A DNA stretch of 41,078 nt from Pseudomonadota bacterium (lineage in GTDB: Bacteria; Pseudomonadota; Gammaproteobacteria; Steroidobacterales; Steroidobacteraceae). The stretch covers positions 1 through 41,078 of the forward strand of contig JAJZDX010000037.1 of NCBI GenBank assembly GCA_021805865.1. Direction: 5' to 3'. Below the pieces are notes generated by a model. The model saw only the letters and a program-made list of their open reading frames with translations. It had not been told where the DNA came from and did not search any database. Of this stretch, positions 14,783 to 22,995 are shown piece after piece (within the stretch, counting starts at the first letter, position 1; every line of letters starts with the position of its first letter). The position numbers and the translations under genes were made by a program.

Positions 14783-16054
14783 ATGGCGTTGACCCTGAAG
14801 AGCGCGCTCGAGGCAGACGCCGCGGATCCCCTGGCGCCGCTGCGTGAGCGCTTCGGGATACCGCGGACGGCGCAGGGCGGGCGTTGCATCTACCTCTGCG
14901 GCCATTCGCTGGGGTTGATGCCCCTCGCCGCGCGCGCCGAGATCGCCCAGGAGCTCGATGACTGGGAGCATCTGGCGGTGCTCGGCCACGAGCACGCACG
15001 CAGACCTTGGATTCCCTATCACGATGCGCTGGCGGGGCATGTGGCGCAGCTGCTCGGGTGCCGGGCGGACGAAGTCGCGGTCATGAACTCGCTCACGGTC
15101 AATCTGCAGCTGATGCTCGCGAGCTTCTATCGTCCCGAGGGTGGGCGGCGTGCGATCCTCATCGAGGCCGGGGCGTTCCCGTCCGATCGCTACGCGGTGA
15201 CGACCCACCTTCAGTGGCGCGGCCTCGATCCGCGGGAGTGCCTCATCGAGCTCGCCCCGCGCGAGGGTGAGGATCTGATCGGCGAGACGGATCTGGAGGC
15301 CGTACTCGAGCGCCGCGGCGAGCAGATCGCACTCGTGCTCTGGCCCGGGGTGCAGTACCTGACGGGCCAGGTGTTCGATCTGGTGCGTATCGAGCGCGCG
15401 GCACATGCCGCCGGTGCGCTCGTTGGATTCGATCTCGCGCACTCCGTGGGCAACATGCCATTCCCGCTGCGCGACAGCGCGGCGGATTTTGCCGTCTGGT
15501 GCAGTTACAAGTATCTCAATGCCGGTCCGGGCGCGATCGGCGGCTGTTTCGTGCACCGGCGGCATTTCGATCCGGCGCGGCCGCGGCTCGCCGGCTGGTG
15601 GGGTCACGAGCACGCCACCCGCTTTGACATGCCGCGCGAGTTTCGGCCCGCTTCAGGCGCGGCCGGCTTTCAATTGAGCAATCAATCCGTGCTTGCCGCC
15701 GCACCCCTCATTGCCTCCCTGGAGCTGTTTCGGGAGGCCGGCATGCGGCGCTTGCGCGAGAAGTCGGTCGCCCTTACCGCGTTTCTCGATCAGCTCATTG
15801 CCGAGCGCACCCCGCAGGTGCGCTCGATCACGCCGCGGGCCACCGCCGCGCGCGGCGCGCAGCTCTCATTGCGGCTGAACGGAGGACCGGAGCGCGGCCG
15901 GCGGGTGTTCCAGTGGCTCGCCGCGCACGGTACGATATGCGACTGGAGGGAGCCGGACATCATCCGGGCCGCTCCCGTACCGCTTTACAACGGGTTCGAG
16001 GACGTCTTCAACTTCGTCGTGCGCCTCGAGGAAGCACTGCGGTCGAACGACTGA
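14783..16054 (+). CDS. kynU: Kynureninase
   Basis: The enzyme has 423 residues and is a fold-type I PLP enzyme that cleaves kynurenine or 3-hydroxykynurenine to (3-hydroxy)anthranilate and alanine. Visible signatures are YLCGHSLGLMP near the N-terminus, the PLP-phosphate region VAVMNSLTVNLQLMLASFY, and GFDLAHSVGNMPF with the cofactor-binding Asp. The lysine SYKYLNAGPGAIGG (Lys243) forms the Schiff base, and WWGHEHATRFDM follows. A clear GTGAGGGTGAG ribosome site precedes ATG 14783. The stop overlaps the kmo start by one base (TGATG), so the two are translationally coupled. Given kmo next door, the likely substrate is 3-hydroxykynurenine, with 3-hydroxyanthranilate as product. Confidence 0.95.
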   Translation: MALTLKSALEADAADPLAPLRERFGIPRTAQGGRCIYLCGHSLGLMPLAARAEIAQELDDWEHLAVLGHEHARRPWIPYHDALAGHVAQLLGCRADEVAVMNSLTVNLQLMLASFYRPEGGRRAILIEAGAFPSDRYAVTTHLQWRGLDPRECLIELAPREGEDLIGETDLEAVLERRGEQIALVLWPGVQYLTGQVFDLVRIERAAHAAGALVGFDLAHSVGNMPFPLRDSAADFAVWCSYKYLNAGPGAIGGCFVHRRHFDPARPRLAGWWGHEHATRFDMPREFRPASGAAGFQLSNQSVLAAAPLIASLELFREAGMRRLREKSVALTAFLDQLIAERTPQVRSITPRATAARGAQLSLRLNGGPERGRRVFQWLAAHGTICDWREPDIIRAAPVPLYNGFEDVFNFVVRLEEALRSND

Positions 16055-17406
16055 TGAAGCCGCAGCAGGTGACGATCGTCGGGGCGGGCCTCACCGGGCC
16101 ACTGCTGGCGCTGATGCTGGCGCGACGGGGATTTTCGGTGACGCTCTACGAGCGCAGGCCGGACCCGCGGATCGGCCGCATCGAGGCGGGCCGGTCGATC
16201 AACCTGGCGCTGTCCGCCCGCGGTATCCGGCCACTCGAGCGCGCCGGGGTGTACGGTGAAATCGAGCCCCTCCTGATTCCGATGCGTGGACGCCTGGTGC
16301 ACGAGCGCTCCGGTGAGCCCGCGTTTCAGCCGTATGGGCAGCGGGCGTGGGAGGTCAATTACTCGGTCGGGCGCGCGGCGCTCAATCGCGTCCTCACCGA
16401 GGCGGCCGGGCGGGCCGGCGCCGAATTGCGCTTTGCCCAGCGATGCCTTGGTCTCGATCCAGACGGGGGACGTCTGCTGCTGCAGGACGAGCAGTCCGGG
16501 CGCAAATACGAGACGGCACCCGGTGCCGTGATCGCGGCCGACGGTGCCGGGTCGGCGCTTCGCGGCGCGCTCGAGGCGGCCGGCACCGCGGTGGTCCGGA
16601 TCGAGCCGCTCGAGCACGACTACAAGGAGATGACGCTGCCGGCCGTGGCCGGCCGGCACGTGCTCGAGCCGGGCGCACTGCACATCTGGCCGCGGGGCGG
16701 GTTCATGCTGATCGCGCTCCCGAACCCCGACGGCAGTTTCACGGTGACGCTGTTTCTGGCACGCGAGGGCGTGCAGAGTTTCACCGCGTTGGCCGAGGAT
16801 TTCGCGGCGGAGCGGTTTTTCGCGGAGCAATTCCCGGACCTGCGGGCGTACCTGCCGCACTTGCTCGGCGACTTTCGCCGCAACCCGGAAGGAAGGCTCG
16901 CCACGGTGCACACCGCCGGCTGGCATCTCGGCGGCAAGGCGTTGCTGCTCGGTGATGCCGCCCACGCCATCGTCCCGTTCCATGGTCAGGGGATGAATGC
17001 GGGCTTCGAGGACTGCGCGGTGCTCGATGATCTGATTGCGCAGTGCGATGACTGGGATGAGCTGTTCAGGCAGTTCGAGCGGCTGCGCCGGCCCAACACC
17101 GAGGCCATCGCGCAGATGGCGCTCGAGAACTATCTCGAGATGCGCGACAGTGTGCGCGATCCGGGCTTTCTGCGGCGCAAGCAGCTCGCGTTCGCGCTGG
17201 AGAAGCGCTTCCCGGACCGGTTCATTCCGCGCTACTCGATGGTGATGTTCCACCCCGAGATCTCCTACCTCGAGGCGCTGCGGCGCGGGCAGCTTCAGCT
17301 GGCGATCCTCGAGGAACTCGATGGTCGGCGCGAGCAATCGGGCGGGATCGACTTCGAGCTTGCGCAAGCGCTGGTGCGCGAGCGACTGCCGGCGCTGAAG
17401 TCATGA
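16054..17406 (+). CDS. kmo: Kynurenine 3-monooxygenase
   Basis: This 450-residue FAD-dependent aromatic hydroxylase converts kynurenine to 3-hydroxykynurenine with NADPH and oxygen. Seen in the sequence: the dinucleotide motif VGAGLTGPLLALMLARRG (from residue 9), RSINLALSARGI, the middle DG motif VIAADGAGSALR, and GDAAHAIVPFHGQGMNAGFE (from residue 300), the second FAD motif. A short C-terminal hydrophobic segment (YSMVMFHPEISYLEAL) matches the family's helical cap. It begins in the kynU stop codon. Tryptophan dioxygenase, formamidase and 3-hydroxyanthranilate dioxygenase are not in the window, so whether the route runs on to quinolinate and NAD cannot be told. Confidence 0.95.
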   Translation: MKPQQVTIVGAGLTGPLLALMLARRGFSVTLYERRPDPRIGRIEAGRSINLALSARGIRPLERAGVYGEIEPLLIPMRGRLVHERSGEPAFQPYGQRAWEVNYSVGRAALNRVLTEAAGRAGAELRFAQRCLGLDPDGGRLLLQDEQSGRKYETAPGAVIAADGAGSALRGALEAAGTAVVRIEPLEHDYKEMTLPAVAGRHVLEPGALHIWPRGGFMLIALPNPDGSFTVTLFLAREGVQSFTALAEDFAAERFFAEQFPDLRAYLPHLLGDFRRNPEGRLATVHTAGWHLGGKALLLGDAAHAIVPFHGQGMNAGFEDCAVLDDLIAQCDDWDELFRQFERLRRPNTEAIAQMALENYLEMRDSVRDPGFLRRKQLAFALEKRFPDRFIPRYSMVMFHPEISYLEALRRGQLQLAILEELDGRREQSGGIDFELAQALVRERLPALKS

Positions 17407-17479
17407 CCCGACCCGGGTCTTCCGGTCCGGAACTCGGACTTACCGCACTTCATCAACCGATCACGCTAGAATCAATGCC

Positions 17480-17809
17480 ATGAACCGAGTTACCACCGAT
17501 GGGGTCATCGAGTACGGCCCCCACGACGTGCAGACCCTGCTTGCCGAGGGTCGCATCCTGCTGATCGATGTGCGGGAGCCGGACGAGTATGCCATGGAGC
17601 GGATCCCCGGCGCGTTGCTCTATCCGCTGTCCACGTTCGATGCCGAGCACCTGCCCGCCGAGGGTCAGCGTGTGGTGGTGTTCCACTGCGCCGCCGACGG
17701 CCGCTCGCTCACCGCCGCGCGGTTGCGCAAGGCCGCGGGTCAGCCGGCCGCGCACATGGCCGGTGGTATCACGGCCTGGAAGTCTTTGGGCCTGCCTACC
17801 GTCAGTTAG
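17480..17809 (+). CDS. Single-domain rhodanese-like protein
   Basis: The protein has 109 residues. The fold signatures ILLIDVREPDEYAMERIPGAL and the terminal GGITAWKSLGLP are clear. The active loop is HCAADGRS, with the sulfur-carrying Cys. The usual C-x-x-G-x-R spacing has Asp at the fourth position, close to the C-A-A-G-G-R-S variant. It would carry a persulfide in cytoplasmic sulfur transfer; there is no signal peptide. The trmB gene starts 10 bp downstream on the same strand, so they are probably co-transcribed, perhaps through chance housekeeping packing. Confidence 0.9.
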   Translation: MNRVTTDGVIEYGPHDVQTLLAEGRILLIDVREPDEYAMERIPGALLYPLSTFDAEHLPAEGQRVVVFHCAADGRSLTAARLRKAAGQPAAHMAGGITAWKSLGLPTVS

Positions 17810-17818
17810 GTATCGGGG

Positions 17819-18502
17819 TTGAGTCACGCCGAGCGCCCGCGTGGCGTCCGCTCGTTCGTAACCCGCGCTGGACGCATCACGCCCGCGCAGGAGCGGGCGC
17901 TCGAGACGCTTTGGCCGAAATACGGCCTCGATCTGAACGGTCCGATCGACCTCGATGCACGGTTCGGCCGAAGGGCGGCCCGCGTGGCCGAGATCGGCTT
18001 CGGCAACGGCGACCATCTTCTCGCCCAGGCGCAGGCCCATCCCGAGCAGGATTTTCTCGGCATCGAAGTGCACCGGCCCGGGGTGGGGCGGTTGCTGCTG
18101 CGGCTCGAGGAGCAGGGCGTGGGCAATGTCCGGGTGGTCTGCCACGACGCGGTGGAGGTACTCGAGCGGCACCTCCCCGGACCGTGCCTGGACGAGATCC
18201 TGATCCTCTTCCCGGATCCCTGGCCGAAGAAGCGCCATCACAAACGGCGCCTCATTCAACCGGCCTTCGTCGCCCTTCTGGCCGAGCGGCTGAAGAGCGG
18301 GGGCACGGTGCGCCTCGCGACGGACTGGGCGCCCTACGCGGAGGAAATGTTGACCCACCTGTCGGCTGAGCCGCGCCTGCGCAACCTGGCGCCGGAGGGG
18401 GGGTATGTCCCGCGTCCCGGGGAGCGCCAAGCCACCCGTTTCGAGCGCCGGGGCGAGCGCCTGGGACACGCCGTGTGGGACTTGGCTTTCAGCAGAGTTT
18501 AA
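17819..18502 (+). CDS. trmB: tRNA (guanine-46-N7)-methyltransferase
   Basis: The enzyme has 227 residues and transfers a methyl group from S-adenosylmethionine to N7 of G46 in the variable loop of tRNA. Signatures are RAARVAEIGFGNGDHLL (SAM-binding loop), FLGIEVHRPGVGRLL, and ILILFPDPWPKKRHHKRRLIQP, the highly conserved catalytic/tRNA segment of TrmB. RLATDWAPYAEEML follows. The start is a TTG at 17819 with GGGG a few bases upstream; no ATG or GTG gives the full N-terminus. It ends 3 bp before the stop of the convergent MarC-type gene. Confidence 0.95.
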   Translation: MSHAERPRGVRSFVTRAGRITPAQERALETLWPKYGLDLNGPIDLDARFGRRAARVAEIGFGNGDHLLAQAQAHPEQDFLGIEVHRPGVGRLLLRLEEQGVGNVRVVCHDAVEVLERHLPGPCLDEILILFPDPWPKKRHHKRRLIQPAFVALLAERLKSGGTVRLATDWAPYAEEMLTHLSAEPRLRNLAPEGGYVPRPGERQATRFERRGERLGHAVWDLAFSRV

Positions 18503-18505
18503 GGC

Positions 18506-19150
18506 CTAGCTTCCACGTAGGAAGGCGGACCGGAAGCCGTCAACCACGAATTGCACGGCGAGCGCCCCCAGCACCACACCGAAGAGCCGGCCGGCCACAT
18601 TGACTCCGGTCACGCCGATGATCCGCATCAGCGGCTCGGCCAGCCACATGATGATCAGCGCGATCGCCAGCACGAACATCGCCGCCACGAACAGGAACAG
18701 GAATTGCAACGGCTCTTGCAGCAGATGCAGCGGTCCGAACCACAAGAGCACCGTGGCGAGCGCTCCGGGTCCGGTAATGAACGGGAAGGCCAGCGGGACC
18801 ACCGAGATGTCGGCGCGCCGGTGGCTCTCGGCCTGCTCGTCCCTCGAGGTGCGGCTGCCGGACTCCCGCGCAAACACCATCTCGAGCGCCAGCAGGAACA
18901 GCAGCACCCCGCCGAAGATGCGGAAAGCGCCGAGACTGATGCCCATGAGGGCGAGGAACGGTGCCCCGCCCAGCGCGAATAAGGCCAGGATCACCGCCGC
19001 GACAACCGTGGCCTTCAAGGCCATGCGGTGACGGTATTCGCGGGTGGCTCCCTGGGTAAGGCTGCTGAAGACCGGCAGCAGCGAGATCGGCTCGACCACC
19101 GCGATGAAGACCACGAAGAACTTCAGGGGCTGCTCGAGCAGGGATGGCAT
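18506..19150 (-). CDS. MarC-family integral membrane protein
   Basis: The protein has 214 residues with six predicted membrane helices. The family core appears as KFFVVFIAVVEPISLLPVFS near the start, FRIFGGVLLFLLALEMVFA, the conserved VVPLAFPFITGPGALATVL, and the final GVTGVNVAGRLFGVVLGALAVQFVVDG. ATG 19150 (MPSLLEQ) fits the family better than the 15-residue longer ATG 19195. MarC proteins were once thought to affect multiple antibiotic resistance; their actual substrate is unknown. The gene converges on trmB with only 3 bp between stops. Confidence 0.9.
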   Translation of the reverse strand: MPSLLEQPLKFFVVFIAVVEPISLLPVFSSLTQGATREYRHRMALKATVVAAVILALFALGGAPFLALMGISLGAFRIFGGVLLFLLALEMVFARESGSRTSRDEQAESHRRADISVVPLAFPFITGPGALATVLLWFGPLHLLQEPLQFLFLFVAAMFVLAIALIIMWLAEPLMRIIGVTGVNVAGRLFGVVLGALAVQFVVDGFRSAFLRGS

Positions 19151-19321
19151 CCGTCGTTTCTCGTTCTTGAAAGCGGCGCAGGCGAGGCGCAACATGGTCG
19201 CACGTTCCTCGCTCGGCGGGCGCAGGATACCAGCTCCGCAACCCTCCGGGCGCTGTCATGCGCAACTGCCGGGACGCGTGATTCGAGGCGTCTGGGGACG
19301 GCGTCGCGGAGAGGGCTCACC

Positions 19322-19636
19322 ATGGTGGCTCCACAACCAAGAATCGGTGACTGGTACCGCTCGAACGGCGGCGAGCTGTTTGAAGTGGTCGCGGTCGACG
19401 AAGACGATGGCACGATCGATATCCAGTACTTCGACGGTACGGTCGAGGAGATGGACCGCGAGGACTGGGAGGCGCAGTGGGAGGAGGGCCTGATCGAGGT
19501 CGCCGAGCCTCCGGAGGACTGGAGCGGCTCGGTCGATGTGGAGACCGGCGACGAAGAGCCCCGGGTCGGGGAGTCATTCGGCGAGGACACGACCCAGCGG
19601 GCAGGCTCGCTCGACGGTCTTGACCTGTTCGAATGA
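19322..19636 (+). CDS. Small acidic DUF6763-type conserved protein
   Basis: The protein has 104 residues and is very acidic. It starts VAPQPRIGDWYRSNGGELFE and continues VVAVDEDDGTIDIQYFDGTV with an EEMDREDW segment, which matches what I know of the DUF6763 family of gammaproteobacterial proteins (a G-x-W-Y opening, V-V-A-V-D-E-D-D-G, D-x-x-x-W and a P-E-D-W-x-G motif). The AEPPEDWSGSV segment is present at about 60-70. The N-terminal half probably folds as a small beta barrel; the tail is disordered. Function is unknown. It stands alone between divergent marC and convergent Rieske genes. Confidence 0.8.
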   Translation: MVAPQPRIGDWYRSNGGELFEVVAVDEDDGTIDIQYFDGTVEEMDREDWEAQWEEGLIEVAEPPEDWSGSVDVETGDEEPRVGESFGEDTTQRAGSLDGLDLFE

Positions 19637-19675
19637 GCCGCCGGGAGCGATGAGGCGGGTTCGGTCCCCCCCGTG

Positions 19676-19696
19676 CCGCGGCCTTCGGGCCCGCCG
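19676..19696. terminator. UUCG-tetraloop hairpin between convergent genes
   Basis: A cTTCGg tetraloop (19684-19687) is closed by a GGCC/GGCC stem with a small bulge and two further pairs. It lies between the DUF6763 and Rieske genes and could terminate from either side. No T tract follows. Confidence 0.3.
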
Positions 19697-19779
19697 GCGG
19701 CGTTAGTTGCTACGGGTCATGCCTGGTCCCGGAAAGACCCGGGGCGAGGCTCGGGATGAGTTCGCCGGCGTACCGCTCG

Positions 19780-20181
19780 TCATTGCGCGCGCCTTGCAGC
19801 GGCTGCCGCTCCGGCCGGCACCGTGAGATCGGCCAACAGCACCAGGTCGGCCACCACCACCAGCGGGATCGGGGTGAGCGCCTGCCCGGGGCAGGGCCCC
19901 GCCAGGCACTGGCCGCTTTCCTTCTCGAACAGCGCCCCGTGCGAGGAACACAGGATCAACGCCCGGTCCGGTGTCAGGAATCGATGGGGAAGAAGGTTCA
20001 GCGGATGGCCCGCGTGCGGGCAGCTGTTGATGTAGCCGCGCACCCCGTCGCCGGCGCGCACCACGAACCCGCGCATCGGCCAGTCGCCGCCACTGACCGT
20101 GAACGCGCGTGCGCCGTGCTCTTCCAGGTCGGCCAGGCTGCAGACCACCCGTTCGAGGTCGATTTCAACCGGCGCCGGCAT
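19780..20181 (-). CDS. Rieske [2Fe-2S] protein, single domain
   Basis: The protein has 133 residues. The cluster motifs are INSCPHAGHPLN (C-x-H) and ALILCSSHGALF (C-x-x-H), 22 residues apart, with GQCLAGPCPGQALTPIPL closing the fold. No signal peptide or membrane anchor is seen, so it is a soluble cytoplasmic ferredoxin-like electron carrier or nitrite-reductase-small-subunit-like protein. ATG 20181 lies inside the 3' end of the ampG-like gene (17-bp overlap in another frame), so translation is probably coupled. The electron partner is not apparent. Confidence 0.88.
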   Translation of the reverse strand: MPAPVEIDLERVVCSLADLEEHGARAFTVSGGDWPMRGFVVRAGDGVRGYINSCPHAGHPLNLLPHRFLTPDRALILCSSHGALFEKESGQCLAGPCPGQALTPIPLVVVADLVLLADLTVPAGAAAAARRAQ

Positions 20182-21559
20182 CGATCCGCTCCGACTCCAA
20201 CATGCCCGCCTCGCCCGGCGACGCGGCACCTTCCGGAATCCTCCGCCACAGCCATGCGAGCAGCAGCAGGCCCGGGATGCTCAAGCTCGCCGTGTATAGA
20301 AAGAAATGGTGATAGCCGATGTGCTCGACCACGAAGCCGGAGGTGCCCTCGAGAAGCTTCCCGGGCAGAGCGTAGAACGAGGCGAACAGCGCGTACTGGG
20401 TGGCGGTGTATTTGGGACTGGTGAGGCTCGACATGAACGCGATCAGCGCCACGCCCTGGACCGAGAGCGCGAGATTGTCGAGCGCGTTGACCAGCCCGAG
20501 GCCGAGCAGGGTGGGTGTGTGGGTGGTGGCGAGCAGCGAGTAGCTCAGGTTCGAGGCGATCGCCAGTGCGGCGCCGATCGCAAGCGAGCGCGCCAGCCCG
20601 ATCCGCGCCACCAGCATGCCGGCGAGAAACACCCCGGCGATCGACAGGGAAAAGCCGTAGACCTTCACCACCATGGCGATCTGGTCGAGGGTGTAGTGAT
20701 GATCGATATAGAAGGGATTGGCCATCGAGCCCATGGTGAACTCGGTGATCTGATACAAGCCGATGAACGCCAGGCAGACCAGCGCGAAGCGCGTGCCATA
20801 TCGACCGAAGAAATCCGTCAGCGGGCAGACCACCGCGCCGATGAACCATTCGCCGACCCTTCTCATCGAGGCGGGCCAGTGGGCGCGTTGCTCCAGCCAC
20901 TCGATCACCCGCGCTTCGCGCTCCTGTTCCTCCCGCGTGGCGGCGGCGCTCGGCTCTTTGACCAGCAAGGTGGTGATGAGGCCGACTCCCATCAGCGCCG
21001 CCATCGCCCCGTAGCTCATGCGCCAGCCGAAGCCCGAGGCAATCGTGAGGGCACCGGCGCTGGCGGCGATCATCGCTACGCGGTAGCCGACCGAGTAGGC
21101 TGCCGCCATGGCACCCTGCATCTGCGCCGGGGCGGATTCGATGCGCCAGGCATTCATGGCGACGTCCTGCGCCGCCGAGCAGCAGGCCACGAACAGCGCC
21201 GCGAGCGCGACCGGTCCCACGCCCGTGGAGGGATCGGTCGCGGCGAGCCGTGAGAGGCCCACCGCGATGCCGATCTGCGCAAGCAGCATCCACGAGCGGC
21301 GCCGGCCGAGGAGCCGGTGCAGCAGCGGGAGCTTCCATCGGTCGATGAGTGGCGAGAAGACGAACTCGAACGAGTAGGCAAAGCCCACCCAGGCGAGCAT
21401 GCCGATGGTCGAGCGCTCGATGCCGGCCTGGCGCAGCCAGACCGACAGCGTCGAGAACACCAGCAGGAAGGGCAGTCCGCTCGAGAAGCCGAGGAACAGC
21501 ATCGCGACCATGTTTCTCTGGCGGTACACGGCGAGCGCGGCCCGCCATCTGGCGAGCAC
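20165..21559 (-). CDS. ampG: AmpG-like MFS transporter (muropeptide permease family)
   Basis: This is an integral membrane protein of about 464 residues with 12 or more helices. AmpG-type signatures are MLFLGFSSGLPFLLVFSTLSVWL in the first helix region, GFAYSFEFVFSPLIDR, ACCSAAQDVAMNAWRIE, and PKYTATQYALFASFYALPGKLLEGTSGF near the end. AmpG imports GlcNAc-anhydro-muropeptides for cell-wall recycling. The frame can be extended to ATG 21673, but that would overlap the divergent pyrE start. GTG 21559, preceded by AGGGG, gives the family N-terminus (LARWRAALAVYRQRN). GTG 21592 is another option. The next gene (Rieske) overlaps its 3' end by 17 bp. Confidence 0.85.
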   Translation of the reverse strand: MLARWRAALAVYRQRNMVAMLFLGFSSGLPFLLVFSTLSVWLRQAGIERSTIGMLAWVGFAYSFEFVFSPLIDRWKLPLLHRLLGRRRSWMLLAQIGIAVGLSRLAATDPSTGVGPVALAALFVACCSAAQDVAMNAWRIESAPAQMQGAMAAAYSVGYRVAMIAASAGALTIASGFGWRMSYGAMAALMGVGLITTLLVKEPSAAATREEQEREARVIEWLEQRAHWPASMRRVGEWFIGAVVCPLTDFFGRYGTRFALVCLAFIGLYQITEFTMGSMANPFYIDHHYTLDQIAMVVKVYGFSLSIAGVFLAGMLVARIGLARSLAIGAALAIASNLSYSLLATTHTPTLLGLGLVNALDNLALSVQGVALIAFMSSLTSPKYTATQYALFASFYALPGKLLEGTSGFVVEHIGYHHFFLYTASLSIPGLLLLAWLWRRIPEGAASPGEAGMLESERIDAGAG

Positions 21560-21671
21560 GCCGGCGCCCCTGGGGCGCGAGCCCCGGCTCACGGCCTGCG
21601 CGCCCTGCGCTTTGCCGAGTGATCGAGACAAAGATTGACGGGCCGGGTGTACATCGGGCCATGATAGTGCC

Positions 21672-22325
21672 ATGCAGGACTATCAGCTTGGCTTCATCGA
21701 ATTGGCGCTCTCGCGCCAGGCGCTGCGCTTCGGACGGTTTACCCTCAAGTCCGGCCGCGAAAGCCCGTACTTCTTCAACGCCGGCCTGTTCAGCGACGGC
21801 GAGGCGATTGCGGTGCTCGGCCGGTGCTACGCCGCCGCGATCGTGCGCTCCGGTATCGGCTTCGACATGCTGTTCGGGCCGGCATACAAGGGCATCCCGC
21901 TGGCGGCGGCGACGGCGGCAGCGCTATTCGAGCACCACGGCCGCAGTGTGCCCTATGCCTTCAATCGGAAGGAGGCCAAGGCCCATGGCGAGGGCGGCAG
22001 GCTGATCGGCGCATCGCTCGCCGGGCGAGTGCTCGTGATCGATGACGTGGTCACGGCGGGCACGGCGGTGCGAGAGTCGCTGTCCATGATCCGGGAGGCG
22101 GGCGCCGAGCCCGTGGGCTGCGTGTTCGCGCTCGACCGCCAGGAAAAAGGCCAGGGCACGTTCAGTGCCACGCAGGAGCTCGAGCGCGAGCACGGCGTGA
22201 AGACTGTGAGCGTGCTCACCCTGGCGGATCTCATCGAAGCGCTGTCCCGGCCCGGGGGACCAGCCATCTCGGAGGCACAGCTCGCCGCGCTGCGCGCCTA
22301 CCGCGAGCGCTACGGCGTGGCCTGA
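21672..22325 (+). CDS. pyrE: Orotate phosphoribosyltransferase
   Basis: The enzyme has 217 residues and makes orotidine 5'-phosphate from orotate and PRPP in pyrimidine synthesis. It shows [19 protein letters not shown] at the N-terminus, [29 protein letters not shown] with the flexible catalytic loop, and the PRPP motif [13 protein letters not shown] (from residue 120). There is no ribosome site before ATG 21672. TTGACG at 21635-21640 and CATGAT at 21660-21665 would place the transcript start at or next to the ATG. The spacer is 19 bp, so this promoter call is tentative. Confidence 0.95.
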   Translation: MQDYQLGFIELALSRQALRFGRFTLKSGRESPYFFNAGLFSDGEAIAVLGRCYAAAIVRSGIGFDMLFGPAYKGIPLAAATAAALFEHHGRSVPYAFNRKEAKAHGEGGRLIGASLAGRVLVIDDVVTAGTAVRESLSMIREAGAEPVGCVFALDRQEKGQGTFSATQELEREHGVKTVSVLTLADLIEALSRPGGPAISEAQLAALRAYRERYGVA

Positions 22326-22359
22326 CTGGAAATATGTCATCATAGCGGCCACGTCCGGT

Positions 22360-22379
22360 CACCCCCCCGCGGCGGGGTG
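22360..22379 (+). terminator. Hairpin after pyrE
   Basis: CACCCC (22360-22365) and GGGGTG (22374-22379) form a 6-bp stem about 35 bp past the pyrE stop. The following TTGG is not a real U tract, so this is a weak terminator candidate. Confidence 0.3.
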
Positions 22380-22440
22380 TTGGCCCACTGCCTCAAGTCG
22401 CCTCGCGCCGGACGGACAGGGGGGGCCTGGAGTAGCTCGA

Positions 22441-22977
22441 ATGACGAACTTGCTGATGCATGATTCGAGGCGTCTGGTCCTGCCGCTGGACACCACGGTC
22501 GATGCGCTCATCGAGTTCGATCGCGCGCACAAGCGCTGGCCCGAGCGCGTCACATTGGACAGCGCCCGCCTCGGCCCGAGCGGCGTCGTGGTCTCGGTGA
22601 GGCACCCCGGACAGGGGGGGGCGATCGAGCGAACCTATTCGCTGGCGATCGTCGCCGCGGCCATCATCCACTATTGCGCCAAGATGCGGGTGCCTGTGCC
22701 GAAGAACGCCAGCAAGAGCGTCAGTGTCACTCAGGACGGCATCACCATGGTTCTCGAAGGCACGCTGTTCCTGCAGAGGCAGCACGATGCGCTGCCGGAC
22801 CGGATGGGCGCGGGCCAGCAGGTCAAAGAAAGCTCACAGGCCGGGGAGCAGGCAGCAGTGCAGGCCGGGCAGGCCCCGAGTCCCGTACCGTCCGACCTCT
22901 CGCCCACAGCCGAACCGGATGTGGCCGCTCTCGATGCGGCCGTGGAAGGGCAGCAGGCCGAAAACAGCGCTGCCTGA
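22441..22977 (+). CDS. Hypothetical protein with a Gln/Ala-rich tail
   Basis: The protein has 178 residues and I do not recognise its family. Residues 8-120 look folded: LVLPLDTTVDALIEFDRAHK, WPERVTLDSARLGPSGVVVS, then SLAIVAAAIIHYCAKMRVPV and SVTQDGITMVLEGTLFLQ. The last 50 residues are Gln, Ala, Ser and Pro rich and probably disordered. No signal peptide is present; the one hydrophobic stretch is short. GGAG lies 9 bp before ATG 22441. It converges on the end of the Bat operon (batD stop 19 bp away). Codon use and GC resemble the neighbours, so it is likely a native gene. Confidence 0.65.
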   Translation: MTNLLMHDSRRLVLPLDTTVDALIEFDRAHKRWPERVTLDSARLGPSGVVVSVRHPGQGGAIERTYSLAIVAAAIIHYCAKMRVPVPKNASKSVSVTQDGITMVLEGTLFLQRQHDALPDRMGAGQQVKESSQAGEQAAVQAGQAPSPVPSDLSPTAEPDVAALDAAVEGQQAENSAA

Positions 22978-22995
22978 GGCCGGGCTCTTGCTTCC

